Shown: positions 20,637-31,901, counted from the first letter of the stretch. The stretch is DNA of 64,000 nt from Clavelina lepadiformis (GCF_947623445.1 NC_135246.1:10213856-10277855), one strand, 5' to 3'. Notes: generated from the sequence alone by a model not told the origin. Numbers and translations are program-made.

Positions 20637-20709
20637 TGCCTCGACCCGGGATTGAACCAGGGACCTTTAGATCTTCAGTCTAACGCTCTCCCAACTGAGC
20701 TATCGAGGC
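20637..20709 (-). tRNA. tRNA-Phe (GAA), unit 15
   Basis: Same as unit 1 Phe. Confidence 0.96.
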
Positions 20710-20715
20710 AAGCTT

Positions 20716-20789
20716 TGGCCAATACGGGGCTCGAACCCGCGACATTCGCGTTATTAGCACGACGCTCTAACCAACTGAGCTAATCGGCC
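20716..20789 (-). tRNA. tRNA-Ile (AAU), unit 15
   Basis: Same as unit 4 Ile. Confidence 0.96.
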
Positions 20790-21039
20790 TCGATTGTTTG
20801 GGGTCCAAAACAACGATTAATTTCACCATTATTCCGACTTTGAAATTTTTGTTTTATTGAAGAATTTTCTGGTAAATTGAGAATTTTTCTTTCAGCAATC
20901 CATTTCTCTAAGTTATCACGGCATATACCTCCCTATTAACGAACAACAATCCTTATTCTTCAAAACATTTTTGTCATCAAAGCGAAAATACACTTTCTGG
21001 GCACTCACACGAAAGGTTATCCAGGTAATGTTAAGAAAA

Positions 21040-21110
21040 TGCATTGACCGGGAATCGAACCCGGGCCTCCCGCGTGGCAGGCGAGAATTCTACCACTGAA
21101 CCATCAATGC
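21040..21110 (-). tRNA. tRNA-Gly (GCC), unit 15
   Basis: Same as unit 1 Gly. Confidence 0.96.
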
Positions 21111-21117
21111 ATGCACT

Positions 21118-21189
21118 TTCCCAGACCGGGAATCGAACCCGGGCCGCCTGGGTGAAAGCCAGGAATCCTGACCACTAGACCATCTGGGA
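21118..21189 (-). tRNA. tRNA-Glu (UUC), unit 16
   Basis: Same as unit 2 Glu. Confidence 0.96.
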
Positions 21190-22044
21190 GCGGCGATCGA
21201 TCTTTATTTGATCCAGTAAATATACTTTGACTGAAATCCGGCTCAAGGGATCATGATCCAATTTTAAAAAAATAGGCTTTTCAATGCAAGTACATTTAAC
21301 TAAGAAGCTACTGTCGTAGAACCACTTCACGAGCCTCCATCAATATTCGCTTGCAACGAGATCTAGGCTAAGAATGCCTACATTCTCAGTTTGACAGAAT
21401 TACAAAATAATAACAAACCAGCCCACGTCGACGTCACATGCACATTGCACTTCGAAATTTTTCATCCAGTAGATATGACGCATTGGTTGCGAAATCGTCA
21501 TAAACACAGTGTTTCCAGCTGAAAAAATATGTTCCTAATGCGAACTGACACCTCAACAAAACAAAGTGAACGAAATTAGTTGCCTCGACACGCGATTGAA
21601 CCAGGGACCATTGAACATTAAACCAAGAAGCTACTATCGCAAAACTACATCACGAGCCTTCCTCAATTTTGGCTTGCAACGATATATAGGCTAGGAATGC
21701 CTACATTCTTAGTTTGGACAAAATCATTTTACTAAAATTTATAAAACAACCACCTAAGTTTTACAGCATGTTTTGAGAGTAAAAGTTTCGGACAACTAAT
21801 CCACGGAAAACAAATATGCGACTTCTAAATAATTTACAGCTTAGCCTGGACCTGCAATACGCTATCGCCAAAACCATATCAAACCAGCCCACGTCGACGT
21901 CACATGCGCATTGGACTGCAACATTTTTCGTCTTTTTAATATCACGCATTGGTGGAGACTTCGTCACACATAAAATGTTCCCGCTTAAAATTGTGTTCCT
22001 AAAAGGAAATGACTTCTCAAAAGAACGAAGTAATCGAAATTAGT

Positions 22045-22117
22045 TGCCTCGACCCGGGATTGAACCAGGGACCTTTAGATCTTCAGTCTAACGCTCTGCC
22101 AACTGAGCTATCGAGGC
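22045..22117 (-). tRNA. tRNA-Phe (GAA), unit 16, C20 variant
   Basis: As unit 5 Phe; the last C20 copy in the window. Confidence 0.94.
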
Positions 22118-22123
22118 AAGCTT

Positions 22124-22197
22124 TGGCCAATACGGGGCTCGAACCCGCGACATTCGCGTTATTAGCACGACGCTCTAACCAACTGAGCTAATCGGCC
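22124..22197 (-). tRNA. tRNA-Ile (AAU), unit 16
   Basis: Same as unit 4 Ile. Confidence 0.96.
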
Positions 22198-22447
22198 TCG
22201 ATTGTTTTGGGTACAAAACAACGATTAATTTCACCATTATTCCGACTTTGAAATTTTTGTTTTATTGAAGAATTTTCTGGCAAATTGAGAATTTTTCTTT
22301 CAGCAATCCATTTCTCTAAGTTATCACGGCATATACCTCCCTATTAACGAACAACAATCCTTATTCTTCAAAACATTTTTGTCATCAAAGCGAAAATACA
22401 CTTTCTGGGCACTCACACGAAAGGTTATCCAGGTAATGTTAAGAAAA

Positions 22448-22518
22448 TGCATTGACCGGGTATCGAACCCGGGCCTCCCGCGTGGCAGGCGAGAATTCTA
22501 CCACTGAACCATCAATGC
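22448..22518 (-). tRNA. tRNA-Gly (GCC), unit 16, A60 variant
   Basis: As unit 7 Gly. Confidence 0.95.
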
Positions 22519-22525
22519 ATGCACT

Positions 22526-22597
22526 TTCCCAGACCGGGAATCGAACCCGGGCCGCCTGGGTGAAAGCCAGGAATCCTGACCACTAGACCATCTGGGA
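22526..22597 (-). tRNA. tRNA-Glu (UUC), unit 17
   Basis: Same as unit 2 Glu. Confidence 0.96.
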
Positions 22598-23452
22598 GCG
22601 GCGATCGATCTTTATTTGATCCAGTAAATATACTTTGACTGAAATCCGGCTCAAGGGATCATGATCCAATTTTAAAAAAATAGGCTTTTCAATGCAAGTA
22701 CATTTAACTAAGAAGCTACTGTCGTAGAACCACTTCACGAGCCTCCATCAATATTCGCTTGCAACGAGATCTAGGCTAAGAATGCCTACATTCTCAGTTT
22801 GACAGAATTACAAAATAATAACAAACCAGCCCACGTCGACGTCACATGCACATTGCACTTCGAAATTTTTCATCCAGTAGATATGACGCATTGGTTGCGA
22901 AATCGTCATAAACACAGTGTTTCCAGCTGAAAAAATATGTTCCTAATGCGAACTGACACCTCAACAAAACAAAGTGAACGAAATTAGTTGCCTCGACACG
23001 CGATTGAACCAGGGACCATTGAACATTAAACCAAGAAGCTACTATCGCAAAACTACATCACGAGCCTTCCTCAATTTTGGCTTGCAACGATATATAGGCT
23101 AGGAATGCCTACATTCTTAGTTTGGACAGAATCATTTTACTAAAATTTATAAAACAACCACCTAAACTTTACAGCATGTTTTGAGAGTAAAAGTTTCCGA
23201 TAACTAATCCACGGAAAACAAATATGCGACTTCTAAATAATTTACAGCTTAGCCTGGACCTGCAATACGCTATCGCCAAAACCATATCAAACCAGCCCAC
23301 GTCGACGTCACATGCGCATTGGACTACAACATTTTTCGTATTTTTAATATCACGCATTGGTGGAGACCTCGTCACACATAAAATGTTCCCGCTTAAAATT
23401 GTGTTCCTAAAAGGAAATGACTTCTCAAAAGAACGAAGTAATCGAAATTAGT

Positions 23453-23525
23453 TGCCTCGACCCGGGATTGAACCAGGGACCTTTAGATCTTCAGTCTAAC
23501 GCTCTCCCAACTGAGCTATCGAGGC
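23453..23525 (-). tRNA. tRNA-Phe (GAA), unit 17
   Basis: Same as unit 1 Phe. Confidence 0.96.
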
Positions 23526-23531
23526 AAGCTT

Positions 23532-23605
23532 TGGCCAATACGGGGCTCGAACCCGCGACATTCGCGTTATTAGCACGACGCTCTAACCAACTGAGCTAAT
23601 CGGCC
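23532..23605 (-). tRNA. tRNA-Ile (AAU), unit 17
   Basis: Same as unit 4 Ile. Confidence 0.96.
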
Positions 23606-23855
23606 TCGATTGTTTGGGGTACAAAACAACGATTAATTTCACCATTATTCCGACTTTGAAATTTTTGTTTTATTGAAGAATTTTCTGGTAAATTGAGAAT
23701 TTTTCTTTCAGCAATCCATTTCTCTAAGTTATCACGGCATATACCTCCCTATTAACGAACAACAATCCTTATTCTTCAAAACATTTTTGTCATCAAAGCG
23801 AAAATACACTTTCTGGGCACTCACACGAAAGGTTATCCAGGTAATGTTAAGAAAA

Positions 23856-23926
23856 TGCATTGACCGGGAATCGAACCCGGGCCTCCCGCGTGGCAGGCGA
23901 GAATTCTACCACTGAACCATCAATGC
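23856..23926 (-). tRNA. tRNA-Gly (GCC), unit 17
   Basis: Same as unit 1 Gly. Confidence 0.96.
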
Positions 23927-23933
23927 ATGCACT

Positions 23934-24005
23934 TTCCCAGACCGGGAATCGAACCCGGGCCGCCTGGGTGAAAGCCAGGAATCCTGACCACTAGACCATC
24001 TGGGA
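23934..24005 (-). tRNA. tRNA-Glu (UUC), unit 18
   Basis: Same as unit 2 Glu. Confidence 0.96.
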
Positions 24006-24860
24006 GCGGCGATCGATCTTTATTTGATCCAGTAAATATACTTTGACTGAAATCCGGCTCAAGGGATCATGATCCAATTTTAAAAAAATAGGCTTTTCAA
24101 TGCAAGTACATTTAACTAAGAAGCTACTGTCGTAGAACCACTTCACGAGCCTCCATCAATATTCGCTTGCAACGAGATCTAGGCTAAGAATGCCTACATT
24201 CTCAGTTTGACAGAATTACAAAATAATAACAAACCAGCCCACGTCGACGTCACATGCACATTGCACTTCGAAATTTTTCATCCAGTAGATATGACGCATT
24301 GGTTGCGAAATCGTCATAAACACAGTGTTTCCAGCTGAAAAAATATGTTCCTAATGCGAACTGACACCTCAACAAAACAAAGTGAACGAAATTAGTTGCC
24401 TCGACACGCGATTGAACCAGGGACCATTGAACATTAAACCAAGAAGCTACTATCGCAAAACTACATCACGAGCCTTCCTCAATTTTGGCTTGCAACGATA
24501 TATAGGCTAGGAATGCCTACATTCTTAGTTTGGACAAAATCATTTTACTAAAATTTATAAAACAACCACCTAAGTTTTACAGCATGTTTTGAGAGTAAAA
24601 GTTTCGGACAACTAATCCACGGAAAACAAATATGCGACTTCTAAATAATTTACAGCTTAGCCTGGACCTGCAATACGCTATCGCCAAAACCATATCAAAC
24701 CAGCCCACGTCGACGTCACATGCGCATTGGACTGCAACATTTTTCGTCTTTTTAATATCACGCATTGGTGGAGACTTCGTCACACATAAAATGTTCCCGC
24801 TTAAAATTGTGTTCCTAAAAGGAAATGACTTCTCAAAAGAACGAAGTAATCGAAATTAGT

Positions 24861-24933
24861 TGCCTCGACCCGGGATTGAACCAGGGACCTTTAGATCTTC
24901 AGTCTAACGCTCTCCCAACTGAGCTATCGAGGC
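24861..24933 (-). tRNA. tRNA-Phe (GAA), unit 18
   Basis: Same as unit 1 Phe. Confidence 0.96.
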
Positions 24934-24939
24934 AAGCTT

Positions 24940-25013
24940 TGGCCAATACGGGGCTCGAACCCGCGACATTCGCGTTATTAGCACGACGCTCTAACCAACT
25001 GAGCTAATCGGCC
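24940..25013 (-). tRNA. tRNA-Ile (AAU), unit 18
   Basis: Same as unit 4 Ile. Confidence 0.96.
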
Positions 25014-25263
25014 TCGATTGTTTTGGGTACAAAACAACGATTAATTTCACCATTATTCCGACTTTGAAATTTTTGTTTTATTGAAGAATTTTCTGGCAAA
25101 TTGAGAATTTTTCTTTCAGCAATCCATTTCTCTAAGTTATCACGGCATATACCTCCCTATTAACGAACAACAATCCTTATTCTTCAAAACATTTTTGTCA
25201 TCAAAGCGAAAATACACTTTCTGGGCACTCACACGAAAGGTTATCCAGGTAATGTTAAGAAAA

Positions 25264-25334
25264 TGCATTGACCGGGTATCGAACCCGGGCCTCCCGCGTG
25301 GCAGGCGAGAATTCTACCACTGAACCATCAATGC
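25264..25334 (-). tRNA. tRNA-Gly (GCC), unit 18, A60 variant
   Basis: As unit 7 Gly; the last A60 copy. Confidence 0.95.
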
Positions 25335-25341
25335 ATGCACT

Positions 25342-25413
25342 TTCCCACACCGGGAATCGAACCCGGGCCGCCTGGGTGAAAGCCAGGAATCCTGACCACT
25401 AGACCATCTGGGA
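25342..25413 (-). tRNA. tRNA-Glu (UUC), unit 19, acceptor mismatch
   Basis: One base differs from unit 2 Glu (25348): position 67 becomes G, so acceptor pair G6-C67 is a G-G mismatch. A and B boxes intact; maturation may suffer. Confidence 0.92.
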
Positions 25414-26268
25414 GCGGCGATCGATCTTTATTTGATCCAGTAAATATACTTTGACTGAAATCCGGCTCAAGGGATCATGATCCAATTTTAAAAAAATAGG
25501 CTTTTCAATGCAAGTACATTTAACTAAGAAGCTACTGTCGTAGAACCACTTCACGAGCCTCCATCAATATTCGCTTGCAACGAGATCTAGGCTAAGAATG
25601 CCTACATTCTCAGTTTGACAGAATTACAAAATAATAACAAACCAGCCCACGTCGACGTCACATGCACATTGCACTTCGAAATTTTTCATCCAGTAGATAT
25701 GACGCATTGGTTGCGAAATCGTCATAAACACAGTGTTTCCAGCTGAAAAAATATGTTCCTAATGCGAACTGACACCTCAACAAAACAAAGTGAACGAAAT
25801 TAGTTGCCTCGACACGCGATTGAACCAGGGACCATTGAACATTAAACCAAGAAGCTACTATCGCAAAACTACATCACGAGCCTTCCTCAATTTTGGCTTG
25901 CAACGATATATAGGCTAGGAATGCCTACATTCTTAGTTTGGACAGAATCAATTTACTAAAATTTATAAAACAACCACCTAAACTTTACAGCATGTTTTGA
26001 GAGTAAAAGTTTCGGACAACTAATCCACGGAAAACAAATATGCGACTTCTAAATAATTTACAGCTTAGCCTGGACCTGCAATACGCTATCGCCAAAACCA
26101 TATCAAACCAGCCCACGTCGACGTCACATGCGCATTGGACTGCAACATTTTTCGTCTTTTTAATATCACGCATTGGTGGAGACCTCGTCACACATAAAAT
26201 GTTCCCGCTTAAAATTGTGTTCCTAAAAGGAAATGACTTCTCAAAAGAACGAAGTAATCGAAATTAGT

Positions 26269-26341
26269 TGCCTCGACCCGGGATTGAACCAGGGACCTTT
26301 AGATCTTCAGTCTAACGCTCTCCCAACTGAGCTATCGAGGC
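26269..26341 (-). tRNA. tRNA-Phe (GAA), unit 19
   Basis: Same as unit 1 Phe. Confidence 0.96.
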
Positions 26342-26347
26342 AAGCTT

Positions 26348-26421
26348 TGGCCAATACGGGGCTCGAACCCGCGACATTCGCGTTATTAGCACGACGCTCT
26401 AACCAACTGAGCTAATCGGCC
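26348..26421 (-). tRNA. tRNA-Ile (AAU), unit 19
   Basis: Same as unit 4 Ile. Confidence 0.96.
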
Positions 26422-26671
26422 TCGATTGTTTGGGGTCCAAAACAACGATTAATTTCACCATTATTCCGACTTTGAAATTTTTGTTTTATTGAAGAATTTT
26501 CTGGTAAATTGAGAATTTTTCTTTCAGCAATCCATTTCTCTAAGTTATCACGGCATATACCTCCCTATTAACGAACAACAATCCTTATTCTTCAAAACAT
26601 TTTTGTCATCAAAGCGAAAATACACTTTCTGGGCACTCACACGAAAGGTTATCCAGGTAATGTTAAGAAAA

Positions 26672-26742
26672 TGCATTGACCGGGAATCGAACCCGGGCCT
26701 CCCGCGTGGCAGGCGAGAATTCTACCACTGAACCATCAATGC
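26672..26742 (-). tRNA. tRNA-Gly (GCC), unit 19
   Basis: Same as unit 1 Gly. Confidence 0.96.
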
Positions 26743-26749
26743 ATGCACT

Positions 26750-26821
26750 TTCCCAGACCGGGAATCGAACCCGGGCCGCCTGGGTGAAAGCCAGGAATCC
26801 TGACCACTAGACCATCTGGGA
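26750..26821 (-). tRNA. tRNA-Glu (UUC), unit 20
   Basis: Same as unit 2 Glu. Confidence 0.96.
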
Positions 26822-27675
26822 GCGGCGATCGATCTTTATTTGATCCAGTAAATATACTTTGACTGAAATCCGGCTCAAGGGATCATGATCCAATTTTAAA
26901 AAAATAGGCTTTTCAATGCAAGTACATTTAACTAAGAAGCTACTGTCGTAGAACCACTTCACGAGCCTCCATCAATATTCGCTTGCAACAAGATCTAGGC
27001 TAAGAATGCCTACTTTCTCAGTTTGACAGAATTACAAAATAATAACAAACCAGCCCACGTCGACGTCACATGCACATTGCACTTCGAAATTTTTCATCCA
27101 GTAGATATGACGCATTGGTTGCGAAATCGTCATAAACACAATGTTTCCAGCTAAAAAATGTGTTCCTAATGCGAACTGACACCTCAACAAAACAAAGTGA
27201 ACGAAATTAGTTGCCTCGACACGCGATTGAACCAGGGACCATTGAACATTAAACCAAGAAGCTACTATCGCAAAACTACATCACGAGCCTTCCTCAATTT
27301 TGGCTTGCAACGATATATAGGCTAGGAATGCCTACATTCTTAGTTTGGACAGAATCATTTTACTAAAATTTATAAAACAACCACCTAAACTTTACAGCAT
27401 GTTTTGAGAGTAAAAGTTTCCGATAACTAATCCACGGAAAACAAATATGCGACTTCTAAATAATTTACAGCTTAGCCTGGACCTGCAATACGCTATCGCC
27501 AAAACCATATCAAACCAGCCCACGTCGACGTCACATGCGCATTGGACTGCAACATTTTTCGTCTTTTTAATATCACGCATTGGTGGAGACCTCGTCACAC
27601 ATAAAATGTTCCCGCTTAAAATTGTGTTCCTAAAAGGAAATGACTTCTCAAAAGAACGAAGTAATCGAAATTAGT

Positions 27676-27748
27676 TGCCTCGACCCGGGATTGAACCAGG
27701 GACCTTTAGATCTTCAGTCTAACGCTCTCCCAACTGAGCTATCGAGGC
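27676..27748 (-). tRNA. tRNA-Phe (GAA), unit 20
   Basis: Same as unit 1 Phe. Confidence 0.96.
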
Positions 27749-27754
27749 AAGCTT

Positions 27755-27828
27755 TGGCCAATACGGGGCTCGAACCCGCGACATTCGCGTTATTAGCACG
27801 ACGCTCTAATCAACTGAGCTAATCGGCC
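27755..27828 (-). tRNA. tRNA-Ile (AAU), unit 20, G19 lost
   Basis: As unit 4 Ile except the D loop reads AGTTGATTA, so G19 is A (base 27810). G19 pairs with C56 at the tRNA elbow and lies in the A box, so both transcription and folding may be impaired. Shared with unit 25. Confidence 0.9.
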
Positions 27829-28077
27829 TCGATTGTTTGGGGTACAAAACAACGATTAATTTCACCATTATTCCGACTTTGAAATTTTTGTTTATTGAAG
27901 AATTTTCTGGCAAATTGAGAATTTTTCTTTCAGCAATCCATTTCTCTAAGTTATCACGGCATATACCTCCCTATTAACGAACAACAATCCTTATTCTTCA
28001 AAACATTTTTGTCATCAAAGCGAAAATACACTTTCTGGGCACTCACACGAAAGGTTATCCAGGTAATGTTAAGAAAA

Positions 28078-28149
28078 TGCATTGACCGGAAATCGAACCC
28101 GGGCCTCCCCGCGTGGCAGGCGAGAATTCTACCACTGAACCATCAATGC
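28078..28149 (-). tRNA. tRNA-Gly (GCC), unit 20, 72-nt form with T61
   Basis: One extra base in a C run (G run in the RNA) at the edge of the anticodon stem makes the variable loop 5 nt instead of 4. C61 is also T, giving a G-U closing pair in the T stem and a weakened B box. Anticodon GCC is intact; T4 stop intact. Function uncertain. Confidence 0.85.
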
Positions 28150-28156
28150 ATGCACT

Positions 28157-28228
28157 TTCCCAGACCGGGAATCGAACCCGGGCCGCCTGGGTGAAAGCCA
28201 GGAATCCTGACCACTAGACCATCTGGGA
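28157..28228 (-). tRNA. tRNA-Glu (UUC), unit 21
   Basis: Same as unit 2 Glu. Confidence 0.96.
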
Positions 28229-29084
28229 GCGGCGATCGATCTTTATTTGATCCAGTAAATATACTTTGACTGAAATCCGGCTCAAGGGATCATGACCCAA
28301 TTTTTAAAAAATAGGCTTTTCAATGCAAAGTACATTTAACTAAGAAGCTACTGTCGTAGAACCACTTCACGAGCCTCCATCAATATTCGCTTGCAACAAG
28401 ATCTAGGCTAAGAATGCCTACATTCTCAGTTTGACAGAATTACAAAATAATAACAAACCAGCCCACGTCGACGTCACATGCACATTGCACTTCGAAATTT
28501 TTCATCTAGTAGATATGACGCATTGGTTGCGAAATCGTCATAAACACAGTGTTTCCAGCTAAAAAAATATGTTCCTAATGCGAACTGACACCTCAACAAA
28601 ACAAAGTGAACGAAATTAGTTGCCTCGACACGCGATTGAACCAGGGACCATTGAACATTAAACCAAGAAGCTACTATCGCAAAACTACATCACGAGCCTT
28701 CCTCAATTTTGGCTTGCAACGATATATAGGCTAGGAATGCCTACATTCTTAGTTTGGACAGATTCAATTTACTAAAATTTATAAAACAACCACCTAAACT
28801 TTACAGCATGTTTTGAGAGTAAAAGTTTCCGATAACTAATCCACGGAAAACAAATATGCGACTTCTAAATAATTTACAGCTTAGCCTGGACCTGCAATAC
28901 GCTATCGCCAAAACCATATCAAACCAGCCCACGTCGACGTCACATGCGCATTGGACTGCAACATTTTTCGTCTTTTTAATATCACGCATTGGTGGAGACC
29001 TCGTCACACATAAAATGTTCCCGCTTAAAATTGTGTTCCTAAAAGGAAATGACTTCTCAAAAGAACGAAGTAATCGAAATTAGT

Positions 29085-29157
29085 TGCCTCGACCCGGGAT
29101 TGAACCAGGGACCTTTAGATCTTCAGTCTAACGCTCTCCCAACTGAGCTATCGAGGC
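29085..29157 (-). tRNA. tRNA-Phe (GAA), unit 21
   Basis: Same as unit 1 Phe. Confidence 0.96.
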
Positions 29158-29163
29158 AAGCTT

Positions 29164-29237
29164 TGGCCAATACGGGGCTCGAACCCGCGACATTCGCGTT
29201 ATTAGCACGACGCTCTAACCAACTGAGCTAATCGGCC
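29164..29237 (-). tRNA. tRNA-Ile (AAU), unit 21
   Basis: Same as unit 4 Ile. Confidence 0.96.
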
Positions 29238-29487
29238 TCGATTGTTTGGGGTCCAAAACAACGATTAATTTCACCATTATTCCGACTTTGAAATTTTTGT
29301 TTTATTGAAGAATTTTCTGGCAAATTGAGAATTTTTCTTTCAGCAATCCATTTCTCTAAGTTATCACGGCATATACCTCCCTATTAACGAACAACAATCC
29401 TTATTCTTCAAAACATTTTTGTCATCAAAGCGAAAATACACTTTCTGGGCACTCACACGAAAGGTTATCCAGGTAATGTTAAGAAAA

Positions 29488-29558
29488 TGCATTGACCGGG
29501 AATCGAACCCGGGCCTCCCGCGTGGCAGGCGAGAATTCTACCACTGAACCATCAATGC
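29488..29558 (-). tRNA. tRNA-Gly (GCC), unit 21
   Basis: Same as unit 1 Gly. Confidence 0.96.
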
Positions 29559-29565
29559 ATGCACT

Positions 29566-29637
29566 TTCCCAGAGAGGGAATCGAACCCGGGCCGCCTGGG
29601 TGAAAGCCAGGAATCCTGACCACTAGACCATCTGGGA
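29566..29637 (-). tRNA. tRNA-Glu (UUC), unit 22, T stem disrupted
   Basis: Two adjacent bases (29574-29575) differ: T-stem 3' strand CCCGG becomes CCCTC, giving C50-T64 and C49-C65 mismatches. The B box core is intact, so it may be transcribed but folds poorly. Confidence 0.85.
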
Positions 29638-30493
29638 GCGGCGATCGATCTTTATTTGATCCAGTAAATATACTTTGACTGAAATCCGGCTCAAGGGATC
29701 ATGACCCAATTTTTAAAAAATAGGCTTTTCAATGCAAAGTACATTTAACTAAGAAGCTACTGTCGTAGAACCACTTCACGAGCCTCCATCAATATTCGCT
29801 TGCAACAAGATCTAGGCTAAGAATGCCTACATTCTCAGTTTGACAGAATTACAAAATAATAACAAACCAGCCCACGTCGACGTCACATGCACATTGCACT
29901 TCGAAATTTTTCATCTAGTAGATATGACGCATTGGTTGCGAAATCGTCATAAACACAGTGTTTCCAGCTAAAAAAATATGTTCCTAATGCGAACTGACAC
30001 CTCAACAAAACAAAGTGAACGAAATTAGTTGCCTCGACACGCGATTGAACCAGGGACCATTGAACATTAAACCAAGAAGCTACTATCGCAAAACTACATC
30101 ACGAGCCTTCCTCAATTTTGGCTTGCAACGATATATAGGCTAGGAATGCCTACATTCTTAGTTTGGACAGAATCAATTTACTAAAATTTATAAAACAACC
30201 ACCTAAACTTTACAGCATGTTTTGAGAGTAAAAGTTTCCGATAACTAATCCACGGAAAACAAATATGCGACTTCTAAATAATTTACAGCTTAGCCTGGAC
30301 CTGCAATACGCTATCGCCAAAACCATATCAAACCAGCCCACGTCGACGTCACATGCGCATTGGACTACAACATTTTTCGTCTTTTTAATATCACGCATTG
30401 GTGGAGACCTCGTCACACATAAAATGTTCCCGCTTAAAATTGTGTTCCTAAAAGGAAATGACTTCTCAAAAGAACGAAGTAATCGAAATTAGT

Positions 30494-30566
30494 TGCCTCG
30501 ACCCGGGATTGAACCAGGGACCTTTAGATCTTCAGTCTAACGCTCTCCCAACTGAGCTATCGAGGC
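30494..30566 (-). tRNA. tRNA-Phe (GAA), unit 22
   Basis: Same as unit 1 Phe. Confidence 0.96.
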
Positions 30567-30572
30567 AAGCTT

Positions 30573-30646
30573 TGGCCAATACGGGGCTCGAACCCGCGAC
30601 ATTCGCGTTATTAGCACGACGCTCTAACCAACTGAGCTAATCGGCC
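30573..30646 (-). tRNA. tRNA-Ile (AAU), unit 22
   Basis: Same as unit 4 Ile. Confidence 0.96.
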
Positions 30647-30896
30647 TCGATTGTTTGGGGTCCAAAACAACGATTAATTTCACCATTATTCCGACTTTGA
30701 AATTTTTGTTTTATTGAAGAATTTTCCGGTAAATTGAGAATTTTTCTTTCAGCAATCCATTTCTCTAAGTTATCACGGCATATACCTCCCTATTAACGAA
30801 CAACAATCCTTATTCTTCAAAACATTTTTGTCATCAAAGCGAAAATACACTTTCTGGGCACTCACACGAAAGGTTATCCAGGTAATGTTAAGAAAA

Positions 30897-30967
30897 TGCA
30901 TTGACCGGGAATCGAACCCGGGCCTCCCGCGTGGCAGGCGAGAATTCTACCACTGAACCATCAATGC
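30897..30967 (-). tRNA. tRNA-Gly (GCC), unit 22
   Basis: Same as unit 1 Gly. Confidence 0.96.
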
Positions 30968-30974
30968 ATGCACT

Positions 30975-31046
30975 TTCCCAGACCGGGAATCGAACCCGGG
31001 CCGCCTGGGTGAAAGCCAGGAATCCTGACCACTAGACCATCTGGGA
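30975..31046 (-). tRNA. tRNA-Glu (UUC), unit 23
   Basis: Same as unit 2 Glu. Confidence 0.96.
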
Positions 31047-31901
31047 GCGGCGATCGATCTTTATTTGATCCAGTAAATATACTTTGACTGAAATCCGGCT
31101 CAAGGGATCATGATCCAATTTTAAAAAAATAGGCTTTTCAATGCAAGTACATTTAACTAAGAAGCTACTGTCGTAGAACCACTTCACGAGCCTCCATCAA
31201 TATTCGCTTGCAACGAGATCTAGGCTAAGAATGCCTACATTCTCAGTTTGACAGAATTACAAAATAATAACAAACCAGCCCACGTCGACGTCACATGCAC
31301 ATTGCACTTCGAAATTTTTCATCCAGTAGATATGACGCATTGGTTGCGAAATCGTCATAAACACAGTGTTTCCAGCTGAAAAAATATGTTCCTAATGCGA
31401 ACTGACACCTCAACAAAACAAAGTGAACGAAATTAGTTGCCTCGACACGCGATTGAACCAGGGACCATTGAACATTAAACCAAGAAGCTACTATCGCAAA
31501 ACTACATCACGAGCCTTCCTCAATTTTGGCTTGCAACGATATATAGGCTAGGAATGCCTACATTCTTAGTTTGGACAAAATCATTTTACTAAAATTTATA
31601 AAACAACCACCTAAGTTTTACAGCATGTTTTGAGAGTAAAAGTTTCGGACAACTAATCCACGGAAAACAAATATGCGACTTCTAAATAATTTACAGCTTA
31701 GCCTGGACCTGCAATACGCTATCGCCAAAACCATATCAAACCAGCCCACGTCGACGTCACATGCGCATTGGACTGCAACATTTTTCGTCTTTTTAATATC
31801 ACGCATTGGTGGAGACTTCGTCACACATAAAATGTTCCCGCTTAAAATTGTGTTCCTAAAAGGAAATGACTTCTCAAAAGAACGAAGTAATCGAAATTAG
31901 T

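Larger units (their letters stand above)
19710..21117. repeat. Unit 15, gamma/alpha mosaic
   Basis: Gamma up to cggacaac, then alpha marks actacaac and gtattttt; ctggtaaatt. Confidence 0.95.
21118..22525. repeat. Unit 16, class beta
   Basis: All beta marks, including ttcgaaat. Confidence 0.95.
22526..23933. repeat. Unit 17, gamma/alpha mosaic
   Basis: Gamma left part, alpha right part (ccgataac, actacaac); Ile flank ggggtac; ctggtaaatt. Confidence 0.95.
16895..25341. repeat. Dimeric higher-order repeat, units 13-18 (2,816-bp period)
   Basis: Odd units 13, 15 and 17 carry alpha-type right halves (actacaac, gtattttt, gacctcgtc, ggtaaatt). Even units 14, 16 and 18 are beta (taagttttac, gacttcgtc, ttttgggtac, Gly A60). 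The strict alternation points to amplification of a two-unit block by unequal crossing-over. Confidence 0.85.
23934..25341. repeat. Unit 18, class beta with G20 Phe
   Basis: Beta on both sides of Phe, yet Phe itself has the majority G20: a short exchange tract inside a beta unit. Confidence 0.95.
25342..26749. repeat. Unit 19, class gamma
   Basis: Gamma marks with ttcgaaat; gaatcaattt near 25947; ctggtaaatt. Glu carries an acceptor mismatch. Confidence 0.95.
26750..28156. repeat. Unit 20, mosaic, 1,407 bp
   Basis: catgatcc, gcaagtac, private cctactttctc, agctaaaaaatg, ccgataac with actgcaac. Short spacer has ttgtttatt (1 bp lost) and ggggtac, shared with unit 25. Ile and Gly both carry changes. 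Confidence 0.95.
28157..29565. repeat. Unit 21, 1,409 bp
   Basis: catgaccc, gcaaagtac, catctagtag, agctaaaaaaatatg (1 bp long), ccgataac with actgcaac; private gattcaattt. Close relative of unit 22. Confidence 0.95.
29566..30974. repeat. Unit 22, 1,409 bp
   Basis: As unit 21 (catctagtag, agctaaaaaaatatg) but with a mixed actacaac plus gtcttttt and private ttccggtaaatt. Glu T stem broken. Confidence 0.95.

Noticed and set aside
28009-28194. A 61-codon plus-strand frame in unit 20 only
   Set aside because: Opened by the extra base in the Gly gene; it reads antisense through Gly and Glu. Not a gene.
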